Source: Pseudomonas viridiflava (GTDB lineage: Bacteria > Pseudomonadota > Gammaproteobacteria > Pseudomonadales > Pseudomonadaceae). From it: a DNA stretch of 56,899 nt. Position 1 is the stretch's first letter. Every line of letters starts with the position of its first letter. Location of the stretch: the NCBI RefSeq assembly GCF_900580675.1, contig NZ_UTBG01000071.1, forward strand, positions 1-56,899. The letters are read 5' to 3'. A program made the position numbers and the translations under genes. Shown here piece after piece: positions 9,568 to 19,007 of the stretch. The notes under the pieces were generated by a model. The model searched no databases, had not been told where the DNA came from, and saw only the letters and a program-made list of their open reading frames with translations.

Positions 9568-10035
9568 TTATTTGTGGTAAGGGTGCCCGGACAGAACTGT
9601 CCAGGCGCGATACAGCTGTTCACCGATCAGAATCCTTACCAACGGGTGCGGCAGCGTCAGCGCCGACAGCGACCAGCGTTGGTCCGCCCGCGCACAGACT
9701 TCCGGCGCCAGCCCCTCAGGGCCACCGACCATGAAGTTGACGGTGCGCGAGTCCAGGCGCCAGCGGTCCAGTTCCACCGCCAATTGCTCGGTGCTCCAGG
9801 GTTTGCCGTGCACCTCAAGGGTGACGATGCGCTCATTCGGGCCGACCTTGGCCAGCATGGCCTCGCCTTCCTGACGGATAAAGCGCGCCACGTCGGCATT
9901 CTTGCCCCGGGTGTTGAGCGGTATCTCTACCAGTTCCAGCGACAGCTCGGCGGGCAGACGCTTGGCATACTCGTGCCAGCCTTCTTCCACCCACTTGGGC
10001 ATGCGTGAACCGACAGCAATCAGACGCAGGCGCAC
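9568..10035 (-). CDS. rlmH: 23S rRNA pseudouridine-1915 N3-methyltransferase
   Basis: A 155-residue SPOUT methyltransferase that methylates pseudouridine 1915 in helix 69 of 23S rRNA on assembled 70S ribosomes, using SAM. The trefoil-knot SAM site is visible in [13 protein letters not shown] and the C-terminal [22 protein letters not shown]. Length matches the family. Translation starts at a GTG (10035), giving M-R-L-R-L-I. The gene follows rsfS after nine bases, as in most gamma-proteobacteria. Confidence 0.97.
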
Positions 10036-10044
10036 AGCCGTTCC

Positions 10045-10539
10045 TTATTCCTGGTCTTTGTTGAGCTTGTCGAAGTGCGCGTGGCCCACTTCCGGGCTGT
10101 GGTGCTTGCCATCAGCGGCACGGCTCTGCTCCGCGCCTTTCCACAGACGTTCCAGGTCGTAGAACTGACGCGCGTTGCTGGTCATCATGTGAACGATCAC
10201 GTCGTCCATGTCCAGCAGCACCCAGTCGCTGTCGCCCTTGCCTTCTTCACCCAGTGGCTTGACGCCTTGGGCTTTGACGGCTTCGCGAACCTTGTCGAGC
10301 ATTGCACCGATCTGACGGTTGGAAGTACCGGTGGCGATGATCATGAAGTCGGTGATGCTCTGCTTGTCGCGTACGTCCAGGACCTGGATGTCCTGGGCCT
10401 TCACGTCTTCCAGGGCAGCAACGGCGACTTTTACCAGCTCTTCGCCAGCCAGCTCCGGGCCAACGTGGGCTTCAACCGGCAGCGGGGCGCTTTTGAACGT
10501 ACCTTTGCGTTTTACTTTGCTTACGTCTTTGTTCGTCAT
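10045..10539 (-). CDS. rsfS: Ribosomal silencing factor RsfS
   Basis: A 164-residue RsfS/Iojap family protein that binds ribosomal protein L14 and blocks subunit joining when nutrients are short. The conserved core (about residues 32-140) includes DVRDKQSITDFMIIATGTSNRQ and GDSDWVLLDMDDVIVHMM. The protein is longer than the roughly 105-residue E. coli form because of a lysine-rich N-terminal extension and a charged C-terminal tail, which is common in Pseudomonas. It lies between nadD and rlmH. Confidence 0.95.
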   Translation of the reverse strand: MTNKDVSKVKRKGTFKSAPLPVEAHVGPELAGEELVKVAVAALEDVKAQDIQVLDVRDKQSITDFMIIATGTSNRQIGAMLDKVREAVKAQGVKPLGEEGKGDSDWVLLDMDDVIVHMMTSNARQFYDLERLWKGAEQSRAADGKHHSPEVGHAHFDKLNKDQE

Positions 10540-10608
10540 AAAAAACTCGTTTTGCTCATATGTTCGGGCACTCGCTGCACGACTGTTCGTGCGTTCAAGC
10601 GCGCCTTT

Positions 10609-11253
10609 TCAGTTCGACGCACGGTAAAGCCCGTGCGCATCGATGTAGGCCAGGACCGCGTCAGGCACCAGGAAACGTACCGACTTCCCGCTGGCCAGCA
10701 GTTGACGGATCTGGGTGGCGGACACCGCAAGCGGGGTCTGCCAGACGAATGCAATATTCCCGTTCGGCCCGGTCAGGGCCAAGGGGTCACTTACCGACCG
10801 CGCGGCCAGCAGGTTGCGCAAGGCATCCGGCGGTTCGCTGTCGGCATCCGGGCGTTGCAAAACCAGGATGTGGCAATGCTGGAGGAGTTCCTCCCAGCGA
10901 TGCCAAGAGGGCAGGCCGCAAAATGCGTCCCAGCCCAAAAGCAGAAACAACTGGTCATCCGCGGCCAACTCGGCGCGCATCAGTTCCAGGGTGTCGACAG
11001 TGTAGGACGGTTTATCGCGCTTGAGCTCGCGATCGTCCACCACCAGCGGCGTTATGCCGTCTACCGCCAGGCGCACCATTTCCAGGCGCTGCTGCGGTGA
11101 CACCTGCGGCGTATCGCGGTGCGGCGGCCGGAAATTGGGCGTCAGGCGCAACTCATCCAGCGCGAGGGCGTCCGCGACTTCCAGGGCACTGCGCAAATGG
11201 CCGATGTGCACGGGATCGAAGGTGCCACCGAGCAGCCCGATGCGTTTAGCCAT
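10609..11253 (-). CDS. nadD: Nicotinate-nucleotide adenylyltransferase
   Basis: A 214-residue enzyme joining ATP and nicotinate mononucleotide to make deamido-NAD. The nucleotidyltransferase signature [11 protein letters not shown] starts at about residue 9, and the C-terminal SATQIR matches the family ISSTxIR motif. The ATG at 11253 shares one base with the proA stop (TGATG), so translation is probably coupled. A longer in-frame reading to 11640 lies inside proA in another frame and is rejected. Confidence 0.96.
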   Translation of the reverse strand: MAKRIGLLGGTFDPVHIGHLRSALEVADALALDELRLTPNFRPPHRDTPQVSPQQRLEMVRLAVDGITPLVVDDRELKRDKPSYTVDTLELMRAELAADDQLFLLLGWDAFCGLPSWHRWEELLQHCHILVLQRPDADSEPPDALRNLLAARSVSDPLALTGPNGNIAFVWQTPLAVSATQIRQLLASGKSVRFLVPDAVLAYIDAHGLYRASN

Positions 11254-12518
11254 CAAGTGCGCACATGACCGTCGCCGAACACCACGTACTTCTCGCTGGT
11301 CAGGCCTTCCAGGCCAACCGGGCCGCGTGCGTGGAGCTTGTCGGTGGAAATACCGATCTCCGCCCCCAGGCCATACTCGAAGCCGTCGGCAAAACGCGTC
11401 GAGGCGTTGATCATCACCGAAGCGGAATCCACTTCGTTGAGGAAACGCCGGGCATCGCTGAAATGCTCGGAAACAATGGCGTCGGTGTGCTTGGAGCCGT
11501 AGGTGTTGATGTGTTCGATGGCCTCGTCCAGGTCGTCGACAATCTTGATCGACAGGATCGGCGCGGTGTATTCGGTGTACCAGTCCAGCTCGGTCGCTTC
11601 GATCACGTCCGCGCCCAGCAGCGCACGGGTGCGTTCGCAACCACGCAGCTCAACGCCCTTGTCACGGTAGATGGCAGCCAGCGGCGGCAGCACGCGATCG
11701 GCAATACCGACGTGCACCAGCAGGGTTTCCATGGTGTTGCAAGGAGCGTAACGGTGGGTCTTGGCGTTGTCGGCGATGCGGATCGCCTTGTCGATGTCGG
11801 CCGCGACGTCGATGAACACGTGGCACACGCCGTCCAGGTGCTTGATGACTGGCACCTTGGCATCGCGGCTGACGCGTTCGATCAGGCTCTTGCCACCGCG
11901 CGGCACGATCACGTCGACGAACTCCGGCATGGTGATCAGCGCGCCAACGGCAGCGCGGTCGGTGGTTTCGACCACTTGCACCACTTCGGCCGGCAACTCG
12001 GCCACGGCCAGGCCTTTCTGGATGCAGGCGGCAATCGCGCGGTTGGAATTAATCGCCTCGGAACCGCCACGCAGGATCGTGGCATTACCCGACTTGAGGC
12101 ACAGGCTCGCGGCGTCGATGGTCACGTTCGGGCGCGACTCATAGATGATGCCGATCACGCCCAGGGGCACGCGCATCTTGCCGACCTGGATGCCGGACGG
12201 CAGGTAACGCATGTCGCGGATTTCACCGATGGGGTCAGGCAGCTTGGCCACCTGACGCAGGCCTTCGATCATGTCGTCGATACGTGCCGGAGTCAGCGCC
12301 AGGCGGTCCAGCAGGGCTGGCTCCAGGCCATTGGCGCGGCCGTTGGCCAGGTCCATCTCATTGGCGGCGGTCAGCTCGGAGCGCGAAGCATCCAGAGCGT
12401 CGGCGGCCGCCAGCAGGGCACGGTTCTTCTGCGCAGTGCTCGCACGGGCGATCAACCGCGAGGCCTGCCGGGCAGCGCGACCCAGGCGGGTCATGTAGTC
12501 AAGAACGGACTCAGTCAT
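11253..12518 (-). CDS. proA: Gamma-glutamyl phosphate reductase
   Basis: A 421-residue NADPH-dependent enzyme of proline synthesis that reduces gamma-glutamyl phosphate to glutamate semialdehyde. Aldehyde-dehydrogenase-fold marks include [30 protein letters not shown], the catalytic cysteine segment [13 protein letters not shown] near residue 255, and [14 protein letters not shown] near the C-terminus. It is the first gene of the minus-strand run through nadD, rsfS and rlmH, divergent from the glycosylase gene. proB is not in the window. Confidence 0.97.
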   Translation of the reverse strand: MTESVLDYMTRLGRAARQASRLIARASTAQKNRALLAAADALDASRSELTAANEMDLANGRANGLEPALLDRLALTPARIDDMIEGLRQVAKLPDPIGEIRDMRYLPSGIQVGKMRVPLGVIGIIYESRPNVTIDAASLCLKSGNATILRGGSEAINSNRAIAACIQKGLAVAELPAEVVQVVETTDRAAVGALITMPEFVDVIVPRGGKSLIERVSRDAKVPVIKHLDGVCHVFIDVAADIDKAIRIADNAKTHRYAPCNTMETLLVHVGIADRVLPPLAAIYRDKGVELRGCERTRALLGADVIEATELDWYTEYTAPILSIKIVDDLDEAIEHINTYGSKHTDAIVSEHFSDARRFLNEVDSASVMINASTRFADGFEYGLGAEIGISTDKLHARGPVGLEGLTSEKYVVFGDGHVRT

Positions 12519-12692
12519 GGTCAGGGAGTCTTGGCAAAGAGGAAAGCGGCAGATTATAGCTGTGACGCCGCCCGACTGACAGCAGTGAGGGGCGGATGGT
12601 CGAAATGAACTGTAAAAACCTGGTGTTCAGCGGTAATTAAGGTGGGAGTTGTTATTATTCGGTCACATTTAGCCGTATTTACCCCGACCGCC

Positions 12693-13376
12693 ATGCCAAG
12701 TTCTTCAGACCAACTCCCCGCCAGCGCCCTGCCCGACAGCTTCTTCGACCGCGACGCGCAAATGCTCGCGCGCGAATTACTCGGAAAAGTCATACGCCAT
12801 CGCGTGGGAAATCTCTGGCTTTCGGCGCGAATTATTGAAACCGAAGCCTATTACGTGGCCGAAAAAGGCAGCCACGCCTCTCTCGGCTACACAGAAAAGC
12901 GTAAGGCTTTGTTTCTGGATGGCGGACACATCTACATGTACTACGCGCGGGGTGGTGATTCGCTGAACTTCAGCGCCCAGGGCCCGGGCAATGCCGTTTT
13001 GATCAAATCCGCCTATCCGTGGGTCGATGCCGTGTCCGGCCCGGCCAGCCTGGCGCAGATGCTGCTGAACAACCCGAACCCCGACGGCAGCCCTCGCCCA
13101 TCGCAGAAACTCTGCGCCGGCCAGACCCTGCTATGCAAAGCCCTGGGCCTGAAAGTGCCGATGTGGGACGCGAAACGCTTTGACCAGGAATTGCTCTACG
13201 TAGAAGACGTGGGCCAAACCCCGACACAGATCATTCAGACCACTCGCCTGGGCATCCCCAGCGGTCGTGATGAACACCTGATGTACCGCTTTGTCGATGC
13301 CGGCTATGCGCCTTATTGCACGCGGAACCCGCTGCGCCGGGGCCAGGTCGAAGGCCGCGATTATTTTTTGATTTGA
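12693..13376 (+). CDS. DNA-3-methyladenine glycosylase (AAG/MPG family)
   Basis: A 227-residue base-excision repair enzyme of the alkyladenine glycosylase family, which flips out and removes alkylated purines. Family segments seen are LARELLGKVI, RIIETEAYYV (with the catalytic Glu of this family), ASLGYTEKRKALFLDGGHIYMYYARG and, near the end, RFVDAGYAPYCTRN. I start at ATG 12693 (M-P-S-S-S-D) because an in-frame ATG 51 bases upstream would add residues unlike the family. The gene is divergent from proA, with about 170 bases between them. Confidence 0.9.
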   Translation: MPSSSDQLPASALPDSFFDRDAQMLARELLGKVIRHRVGNLWLSARIIETEAYYVAEKGSHASLGYTEKRKALFLDGGHIYMYYARGGDSLNFSAQGPGNAVLIKSAYPWVDAVSGPASLAQMLLNNPNPDGSPRPSQKLCAGQTLLCKALGLKVPMWDAKRFDQELLYVEDVGQTPTQIIQTTRLGIPSGRDEHLMYRFVDAGYAPYCTRNPLRRGQVEGRDYFLI

Positions 13377-13413
13377 ACCGACTGAACCTCGGAATCGGCA
13401 GCGCAGCAATTCC

Positions 13414-13507
13414 AATGTGGGAGCTGGCTTGCCTGCGATAGCGGCCTCAAGCCGAACATAGAATGGCCTGGTCCACCGCCATCGCAGGCAAGCCAGCTCC
13501 CACAATT
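13414..13507. repeat. REP inverted pair (REPIN)
   Basis: Left arm 13415-13440 (begins atgtgggagctggcttgcct) and right arm 13480-13506 are near-perfect inverted copies, with a 39-base variable middle. It lies between the glycosylase and DedA-PAP2 genes, both on the plus strand. Confidence 0.9.
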
Positions 13508-13542
13508 GATCATCACTGCTCACGCGAATGGAGTGACGTTTT

Positions 13543-14859
13543 ATGGGCCAATGGCTCGATAGCATTACCGGTTGGCTGACCCTGAACCCCCAATGGCTGG
13601 CGGCGGCGGTGTTTATCGTCGCGTGCGTAGAGTGTCTGGCCATTGCCGGGCTGATCGTGCCGGGCACGGTTTTGCTGTTTGCCATTGCGGCGCTGGCTGG
13701 CAGTGGTGCGCTGTCACTGAGCGAGACGCTGTTGCTGGGCTTTCTTGGCGGCTTGCTGGGCGATGCGGTTTCTTACTACCTCGGGCGACATTTCCATCAA
13801 AACATCCGGCGTCTGCCAGGCCTGCGTCACCATCCGGAATGGATGAACGGGGCGGAAACCTACTTCCATAAATACGGCATCGCCAGCCTGCTGGTAGGAC
13901 GTTTCATCGGCCCGTTGCGCCCGATGCTGCCGATGGTGGCGGGCATGTGCGACATGCCTTTCCCGCGCTTTGCCGCCGTGAGCGTATTGGCAGCAGCCGG
14001 CTGGTCAGTGGCTTACCTGCTGCCAGGCTGGGCGGCCGGTGCCGCGTTCCGCCTGCCATTGCCGGAAGGTTTCTGGCCGGAAGCGGCGGTTGTCGCCGCG
14101 TGCCTGGCGGTAGTGTTGGGGCTGAGCCTGAACAGCAGCGTGCGCGGCCATCGTCGCGCCACCTTGTGGATTGGCTGCACCAGCCTGGTCCTGTTGATCG
14201 CCCTGTTTATCGGCTACCCCCACCTCAACGACTTCGACCAGGGCCTCAGCGCGCTGGTGCAGGAGCATCGCAGCCCATGGCTGGACGAGGTGATGGTGCG
14301 GATCACCCAGCTGGGTGAGTTCAAGAAGATGTTTTTTGCCAGCGCCGTGTTCACCGGCCTGCTGTTCCTGGCGCGGCAATGGCGGCATGCGCTGTTTGTC
14401 GGCGCGACCCTGGCCGGGGCGGCGGTGATCAATACCGGCACCAAGTTGTTTTTCGCGCGTGGCCGGCCGGAAATTCTGATAGACCCACTCACCAGCTTCA
14501 GCATGCCCAGCGGCCATGCCTCCGGTGCGTTCGCGTTTTTCCTGGCGCTGGCGGTGCTGGCCGGTCGCGGGCAACCCACGCGGTTGCGCCTGACCTGGAT
14601 GTTGATGGGCTGCATTCCCGCGGCATTTATTGCCTTGTCGCGGGTTTACCTCGGCGCCCATTGGCCTACGGACATTCTGGCCGGCACCCTGCTGGCGATG
14701 ACGGTGTGTGCGTTCAGCCTGACCGCCATCCAGTACCGCAGCCCGCTGCCGGCCATGTCGCAAAAAGCCTGGTGGCTGTTGCTGCCGGTGCTGGTGGCGG
14801 TGCTGAGTTTCATCGCGCTCAACGGCACCTCTCATGCCCTGCTGCGCTACGCCTACTGA
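13543..14859 (+). CDS. DedA-PAP2 fusion membrane phosphatase
   Basis: A 438-residue polytopic membrane protein joining two lipid-related domains. Residues 1-185 are a DedA/SNARE-associated domain (VECLAIAGLIVPGTVLL; GRFIGPLRPMLPMVAGM), a family linked to polyprenyl-phosphate or phospholipid flipping. Residues 215-400 are a PAP2 phosphatase with all three signature motifs: KLFFARGRP, PSGHAS and SRVYLGAHWPTD. The likely role is dephosphorylation and recycling of undecaprenyl pyrophosphate or a phospholipid head group. This is inference from the domains. The last seven bases overlap the convergent Lon-domain gene. Confidence 0.9.
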   Translation: MGQWLDSITGWLTLNPQWLAAAVFIVACVECLAIAGLIVPGTVLLFAIAALAGSGALSLSETLLLGFLGGLLGDAVSYYLGRHFHQNIRRLPGLRHHPEWMNGAETYFHKYGIASLLVGRFIGPLRPMLPMVAGMCDMPFPRFAAVSVLAAAGWSVAYLLPGWAAGAAFRLPLPEGFWPEAAVVAACLAVVLGLSLNSSVRGHRRATLWIGCTSLVLLIALFIGYPHLNDFDQGLSALVQEHRSPWLDEVMVRITQLGEFKKMFFASAVFTGLLFLARQWRHALFVGATLAGAAVINTGTKLFFARGRPEILIDPLTSFSMPSGHASGAFAFFLALAVLAGRGQPTRLRLTWMLMGCIPAAFIALSRVYLGAHWPTDILAGTLLAMTVCAFSLTAIQYRSPLPAMSQKAWWLLLPVLVAVLSFIALNGTSHALLRYAY

Positions 14860-15446
14860 GTGAAAAGCTCGCCCTGCAATTCGTCGAGCAGCATCTGGAT
14901 CGCATCCAGGCGCTGCTGAGGGTCGTCGAGCTGCAGCAGGTCGATCTTGTCGGCCTCGGTGAACGGCAGCAGATACGCCAGTTGATTGCTCAGGGCTTGC
15001 TGGCCATCGGCGTGGGCGTCCATGTCCAGCGAGGCGACCATCGGGTGTTCGGCCAGGGCCTGGAGCAAGGCGAGCAAGTCGGCGTCTTCCTCTTCCAGTG
15101 CCTGGTCGGGCCATTCTTCCAGCCATTGCACGTCGGCGATCAGCAACTGGTCTTTTTGCACCCCGGCGTCACGCACGCGGAAACGCCGCCCGCCCTCGAC
15201 GCGAATCCCGAGCAAGCCGTTGTCCTGCTGCTTGAAGTCGCGAATCAGTGCTTCGCAGCCGATCAGCGCGTAGCCATCCGGGGCCATGCCCACTTCCTGG
15301 CCCTCGAGGATGCACACCACGCCGAAGCTTTCGCCCTTTTTCAGGCAACGGCTGATCATGTCCAGGTAGCGCGCCTCGAACAGTTGCAGGTCGAGGGTGC
15401 AGCCAGGGAACAGCACGGTATTGAGCGGAAACAGCGCCAGACTCAT
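14853..15446 (-). CDS. Lon N-terminal (substrate-binding) domain protein
   Basis: A 197-residue protein made only of the LON substrate-binding domain. It opens with LALFPLNTVLFPGCTLDLQLFEARYLDM, and GFGV-type segments such as SFGVVCILEG follow. There is no AAA+ or protease part, so it is not a protease. Such stand-alone proteins are common in Pseudomonas and are uncharacterised; a protein-binding adaptor role is a guess. It converges with the DedA-PAP2 gene and is followed upstream by the LrgAB pair on the same strand. Confidence 0.85.
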   Translation of the reverse strand: MSLALFPLNTVLFPGCTLDLQLFEARYLDMISRCLKKGESFGVVCILEGQEVGMAPDGYALIGCEALIRDFKQQDNGLLGIRVEGGRRFRVRDAGVQKDQLLIADVQWLEEWPDQALEEEDADLLALLQALAEHPMVASLDMDAHADGQQALSNQLAYLLPFTEADKIDLLQLDDPQQRLDAIQMLLDELQGELFTQ

Positions 15447-15467
15447 AAAGGTTTCCTTAAACCCGGT

Positions 15468-16184
15468 TTAGACAATTACCGACACAGCCAGCGGCAGGAA
15501 CACCGCCGTGGCCACGCCCATCAGACTCATGGCCAGCGCTGCAAAGGCGCCGCACTCTTCGCTTTCCTGCAGGGCCACCGAGGTGCCGACAGCGTGAGCG
15601 GTCATGCCCAGCGCCATGCCGCGCGCCTCGGGGCTGTGCACGCCGAGGCGCGACAGGTACGCGGGGCCGATCATCGCGCCGACCACCCCGGTGATCAGCA
15701 CAAACACCGCCGCCAACGCCGCCACGCCACCGATCTGCTCGGCCACCAGCATGGCAATCGGCGAGGTTACCGACTTGGGCGCCATGGTCATCAGCATCAT
15801 ATGTTCGGCGCCAAACCACCAGCCCAGCAACACACACAGGCCGGTGGCCAACACGCCGCCTATCACCAGCGTAGTAAAAATCGGCCAGAACAATTGACGA
15901 ATCCGCCGCAGGTTCAGGTAAAGCGGCACCGCGAGCGCCACGGTCGCCGGGCCGAGGAGGATGCCCATGATCTCGGTGCTCTTGCGGTACTCGGCGTAAC
16001 TCAGGCCGCAGGTGAGCAGCACGCCGATCACCAGCAGCATGGAGACCAGCACCGGTTGCAGGAAGATCCAGCGGGTTTTCTCAAAGCCCGCCAGCACCAG
16101 CTGATAGGCGCCGAGGGTGATGCCGATGCCGAACAACGGATGATGAATCACTGCGGTCCACGCGCCGTGCCAGTCGAAGATCAT
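15468..16184 (-). CDS. lrgB: LrgB family membrane protein
   Basis: A 238-residue LrgB/CidB-type membrane protein with about seven hydrophobic segments. Family marks include PLFGIGITLGAYQL, GPATVALAVPLYLN, the PKSVTSPIAM motif near residue 155, and GMTAHAVGTSVALQ near residue 205. LrgAB/CidAB pairs are holin-antiholin-like; in other bacteria they act in murein-hydrolase control or in pyruvate/glycolate export. The start is the ATG at 16184, whose first four bases overlap the lrgA stop. A longer reading to 16676 runs through lrgA in another frame and is rejected. Confidence 0.92.
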   Translation of the reverse strand: MIFDWHGAWTAVIHHPLFGIGITLGAYQLVLAGFEKTRWIFLQPVLVSMLLVIGVLLTCGLSYAEYRKSTEIMGILLGPATVALAVPLYLNLRRIRQLFWPIFTTLVIGGVLATGLCVLLGWWFGAEHMMLMTMAPKSVTSPIAMLVAEQIGGVAALAAVFVLITGVVGAMIGPAYLSRLGVHSPEARGMALGMTAHAVGTSVALQESEECGAFAALAMSLMGVATAVFLPLAVSVIV

Positions 16185-16534
16185 TGATCCTTCTCCTTGC
16201 GCTTGACCATGGACTGCATCAACACGCCGACAAAACCCATGGCGATCACCAGCGACAACACCAGTGCGCCGACAATCGCCCAGAAGTCCGCAGCAATGTC
16301 CCTGGCATACACCATCACACCCACCGCCGGCGGCACCAGCAGCAACGGCAAGTAACGCAACAGGCTGCTGGCGGCGAGGCTCAAGGGCTCGCCGACTTCG
16401 CCGCGCCATATCAGGAAACCCAGCATCAGCAGCAAGCCGATGATCGGCCCCGGCAGGACCGGCAGCAGCAAATGGTTGATCGCCGTGCCGATCAATTGAA
16501 ACAACACCAGCCATGTCAGCCCGCGTAACAGCAT
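16181..16534 (-). CDS. lrgA: LrgA/CidA family membrane protein
   Basis: A 117-residue holin-like protein with four hydrophobic segments and a charged C-terminal tail (VKRKEKDQ). PGPIIGLLLMLGFLI and the following LPLLLVPPAVGVM are typical of LrgA/CidA. The ATG at 16534 has GGAGG about eight bases upstream; a TTG 18 bases earlier is less likely. It overlaps lrgB by four bases (ATGA), making a two-gene operon. Confidence 0.9.
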   Translation of the reverse strand: MLLRGLTWLVLFQLIGTAINHLLLPVLPGPIIGLLLMLGFLIWRGEVGEPLSLAASSLLRYLPLLLVPPAVGVMVYARDIAADFWAIVGALVLSLVIAMGFVGVLMQSMVKRKEKDQ

Positions 16535-16698
16535 CCGCTCTACCTCCCTCAAAACCCGCCCGCATTATAAGCATGCCCGCCCTATGCTTCGGCATTCGCC
16601 AAAAGCATGGTGGGTTGACCGGGCTGGTTGCCCATGATGATCTACATTGGTTCTCTGTACCCCCTGACAACAGCACCGATGAACCAAGGAGAGACGCA

Positions 16699-17154
16699 AT
16701 GCCCTATGTACCCGTAGCGCAGCTCAAAGACTATGTCGGCAAGGAACTGGGACGTTCCGAATGGCTCACCATCGACCAGGCCCGCATCAACCTGTTCGCC
16801 GAAGCCACTGGCGATCATCAGTTCATCCATATTGACCCGGTCAAGGCCGCGCAAACGCCGTTCGGCACCACCATCGCCCACGGTTTCCTGTCGCTGTCGC
16901 TGATGCCCAAGCTGATGGAAGACATCCTGATCGTGCCGGAAGGCCTGAAGATGGCGGTCAACTACGGCCTGGACAGCGTGCGTTTTATCCAGCCGGTCAA
17001 GGTCAATTCCAAGGTGCGGCTGAACGTGACGCTTACGGATGTCACCGAGAAAAAGCCCGGCCAATGGCTGCTCAAGGCCACCGCCACCCTGGAAATCGAA
17101 GGCCAGGAAAAACCGGCCTACGTGGCTGAGTCGCTGTCGCTCTACTTCGTGTAA
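16699..17154 (+). CDS. MaoC-like dehydratase (hot-dog fold)
   Basis: A 151-residue single hot-dog-domain protein of the MaoC/R-hydratase type, which adds water across the double bond of trans-2-enoyl-CoA. The catalytic hydratase motif is clear: FAEATGDHQFIHID near residue 35 (Asp and His), followed by FGTTIAHGFLSLSL. The ATG at 16699 has AAGGAGAG upstream. The exact acyl substrate cannot be told from sequence. It stands alone between the divergent LrgAB pair and the MORN-caspase gene. Confidence 0.9.
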   Translation: MPYVPVAQLKDYVGKELGRSEWLTIDQARINLFAEATGDHQFIHIDPVKAAQTPFGTTIAHGFLSLSLMPKLMEDILIVPEGLKMAVNYGLDSVRFIQPVKVNSKVRLNVTLTDVTEKKPGQWLLKATATLEIEGQEKPAYVAESLSLYFV

Positions 17155-17259
17155 GCGCTTCCCTGTGGTGGGGTGCAGAAACTCACCACAGGGTATGTAA
17201 ATTTATGTATGAAACTCGCAGCTGCGGCATACTCGGCGCTCAATTATCCGGATCCCGCT

Positions 17260-18978
17260 ATGCGCCCACTCGCCCCCCTTGCCCTTGCCCTGTTGCTCAC
17301 CGCGTGCGGAGACGGCGAATCGCTGTTGCCGCCCGATGCGCGCCTGCCCGACGGCGGCCGCTACCGGGGCGATGTGGTCAATGGCTTGCTGCAAGGCCAG
17401 GGCCGCGTCGACTACCCCAACGGCAGCTGGTACGCCGGGCAGTTCGACAAAGGCCAGTGGCACGGCCAGGGCGAATGGCATGGCAGCAATGGCGAAGTCT
17501 ATAAAGGCCAGTTCCAGCAAGGCCTGTTCGACGGCCAGGGCAGCCTGACCACGGCCGGCAGCCACTATGTGGGCGGCTTCAAGAACGGCAGGCGCAACGG
17601 CGAAGGCACCCTCAAAGAGGGGCAGATGACCTACCGCGGCGAATTCAAGGACGACCAGTACTCAGGCCTCGGCCGCCTGGAACTGGCCGACGGCAGTCAG
17701 TACCAGGGCCAGTTCGCCCACGGCAAACCGAATGGCGAAGGCCAGCGCAACGACGACAGCGGCAACCAGTTCAGCGGCCACTTTGTGGATGGCCAACTGG
17801 AAGGCAACGGCACGTTCAACAGCGCTGACGGCGATATCTATGTCGGCCAGTTCAAGCAGAACCAACTCAACGGCAAGGGCCGCTACGAGAACGCCGACGG
17901 CGACGTGTGGATCGGCCAGTTCAAGGAGGGCGCGCTCAGCGGCAAGGGCGAGCTGATCGGCGTGGACGGCAGCCATTACGTCGGGCAGTTCAGCGACTGG
18001 CGCTTTACCGGCGACGGCCGCTTGAACCTCACCGACGGCAGCTTCTATATCGGCGGCTTCGACAGCGACAACTACCAGGGCAAAGGCACCCTCGTACTCA
18101 CCGATGGCACCGTACAGGCCGGCACGTGGGTCAACGGCATGCGTGTGCGTGACGCCGACGGCAAGCTGCTGCCCGACCCGCTGGAAATCGGCGTACTGGC
18201 CCAGGGCCGCTTGCTCGACGCCGCCCTCGCCGCGGTGCCCGCCTCCACCCCCGCGGTAGAGCTGTACACCCTGGCCGTGGCCGGCGACGGCAAACAAAGC
18301 GTGTTCCTGCGCGAAGCCGATTACGTCAGCAATATGCTCGCGACGCGCTTTGGTGCCCGTGGGCAGGTTCGCCTGGTCAACCACCGCGACCACATCGCCG
18401 ACCGCCCCCTGGCCACCCGCGAAAGCGTGCGCCGCGCGGTGCAGACCCTGGCCGAACGCAGTGGGCCGGAAGACCTGGTGTTCATCTACCTGACCAGCCA
18501 CGGCACCCATGAACACGAACTGGTGCTCGACCAACCGCGCATGGAGCTGGCCGACCTGCCCGCCGATGAGCTGGCCGCCGTGCTCACACCGCTGAAAAAC
18601 CGCGACAAGATCATCGTGATTTCAGCCTGCTACTCCGGCGGTTTCATCCCGGCCCTGAAAGACGAACACACCCTGATCATGACGGCCTCGCGCGCGGATC
18701 GTGTGTCGTTCGGCTGCTCCGAGGAAGCCGACTTCACCTACTTCGGCGACGCCCTCTTCGCCCAAGCCTTCAACCAGACCGATGACCTGCAGCAAGCCTT
18801 CAAGCTGGCGCAACTGCACGTGACCGAACGCGAACAGGCGGACAACTTCGAAGCCTCCGAGCCGCAGATCTGGGCCCCCAAGGGCGTGATCGCCCATTGG
18901 CAACTATTACGCAAACAGCAGGCACGAAAGGCGCTCGAAAGCGTCTCAATGAATAGCAAGGAAGCCAAAGGCAACTAA
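17260..18978 (+). CDS. MORN-repeat lipoprotein with C-terminal caspase-like C13 peptidase domain
   Basis: A 572-residue predicted lipoprotein. The lipobox LTAC puts the lipidated cysteine at residue 16, followed by Gly, which favours the outer membrane. Residues about 25-290 hold eleven or twelve MORN-type repeats of about 23 residues (for example YAGQFDKGQWHGQGEW, YVGGFKNGRRNGEGTL). Residues about 340-560 resemble peptidase C13/caspase-like proteins: the catalytic dyad would be His414 in TSHGTHEHEL and Cys457 in ISACYSGGF. Such fusions occur in other pseudomonads, but substrate and role are unknown. I chose ATG 17260 because it gives a clean lipoprotein signal; an upstream ATG at 17173 would not. 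Confidence 0.85.
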   Translation: MRPLAPLALALLLTACGDGESLLPPDARLPDGGRYRGDVVNGLLQGQGRVDYPNGSWYAGQFDKGQWHGQGEWHGSNGEVYKGQFQQGLFDGQGSLTTAGSHYVGGFKNGRRNGEGTLKEGQMTYRGEFKDDQYSGLGRLELADGSQYQGQFAHGKPNGEGQRNDDSGNQFSGHFVDGQLEGNGTFNSADGDIYVGQFKQNQLNGKGRYENADGDVWIGQFKEGALSGKGELIGVDGSHYVGQFSDWRFTGDGRLNLTDGSFYIGGFDSDNYQGKGTLVLTDGTVQAGTWVNGMRVRDADGKLLPDPLEIGVLAQGRLLDAALAAVPASTPAVELYTLAVAGDGKQSVFLREADYVSNMLATRFGARGQVRLVNHRDHIADRPLATRESVRRAVQTLAERSGPEDLVFIYLTSHGTHEHELVLDQPRMELADLPADELAAVLTPLKNRDKIIVISACYSGGFIPALKDEHTLIMTASRADRVSFGCSEEADFTYFGDALFAQAFNQTDDLQQAFKLAQLHVTEREQADNFEASEPQIWAPKGVIAHWQLLRKQQARKALESVSMNSKEAKGN

Positions 18979-19007
18979 GCTGTAATGTGTAACAAGGGGG
19001 AAACACC

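Noticed and set aside
7750..10008. Long plus-strand reading of 752 codons opposite mrdA and rlmH
   Set aside because: It is the antisense shadow of high-GC codons in mrdA and rlmH; the minus-strand genes have full family motifs and this one has none.
12554..12793. Small minus-strand ORF between proA and the glycosylase gene
   Set aside because: It overlaps the 5' end of the glycosylase gene and has no ribosome site or family resemblance; the region is better seen as divergent promoters.
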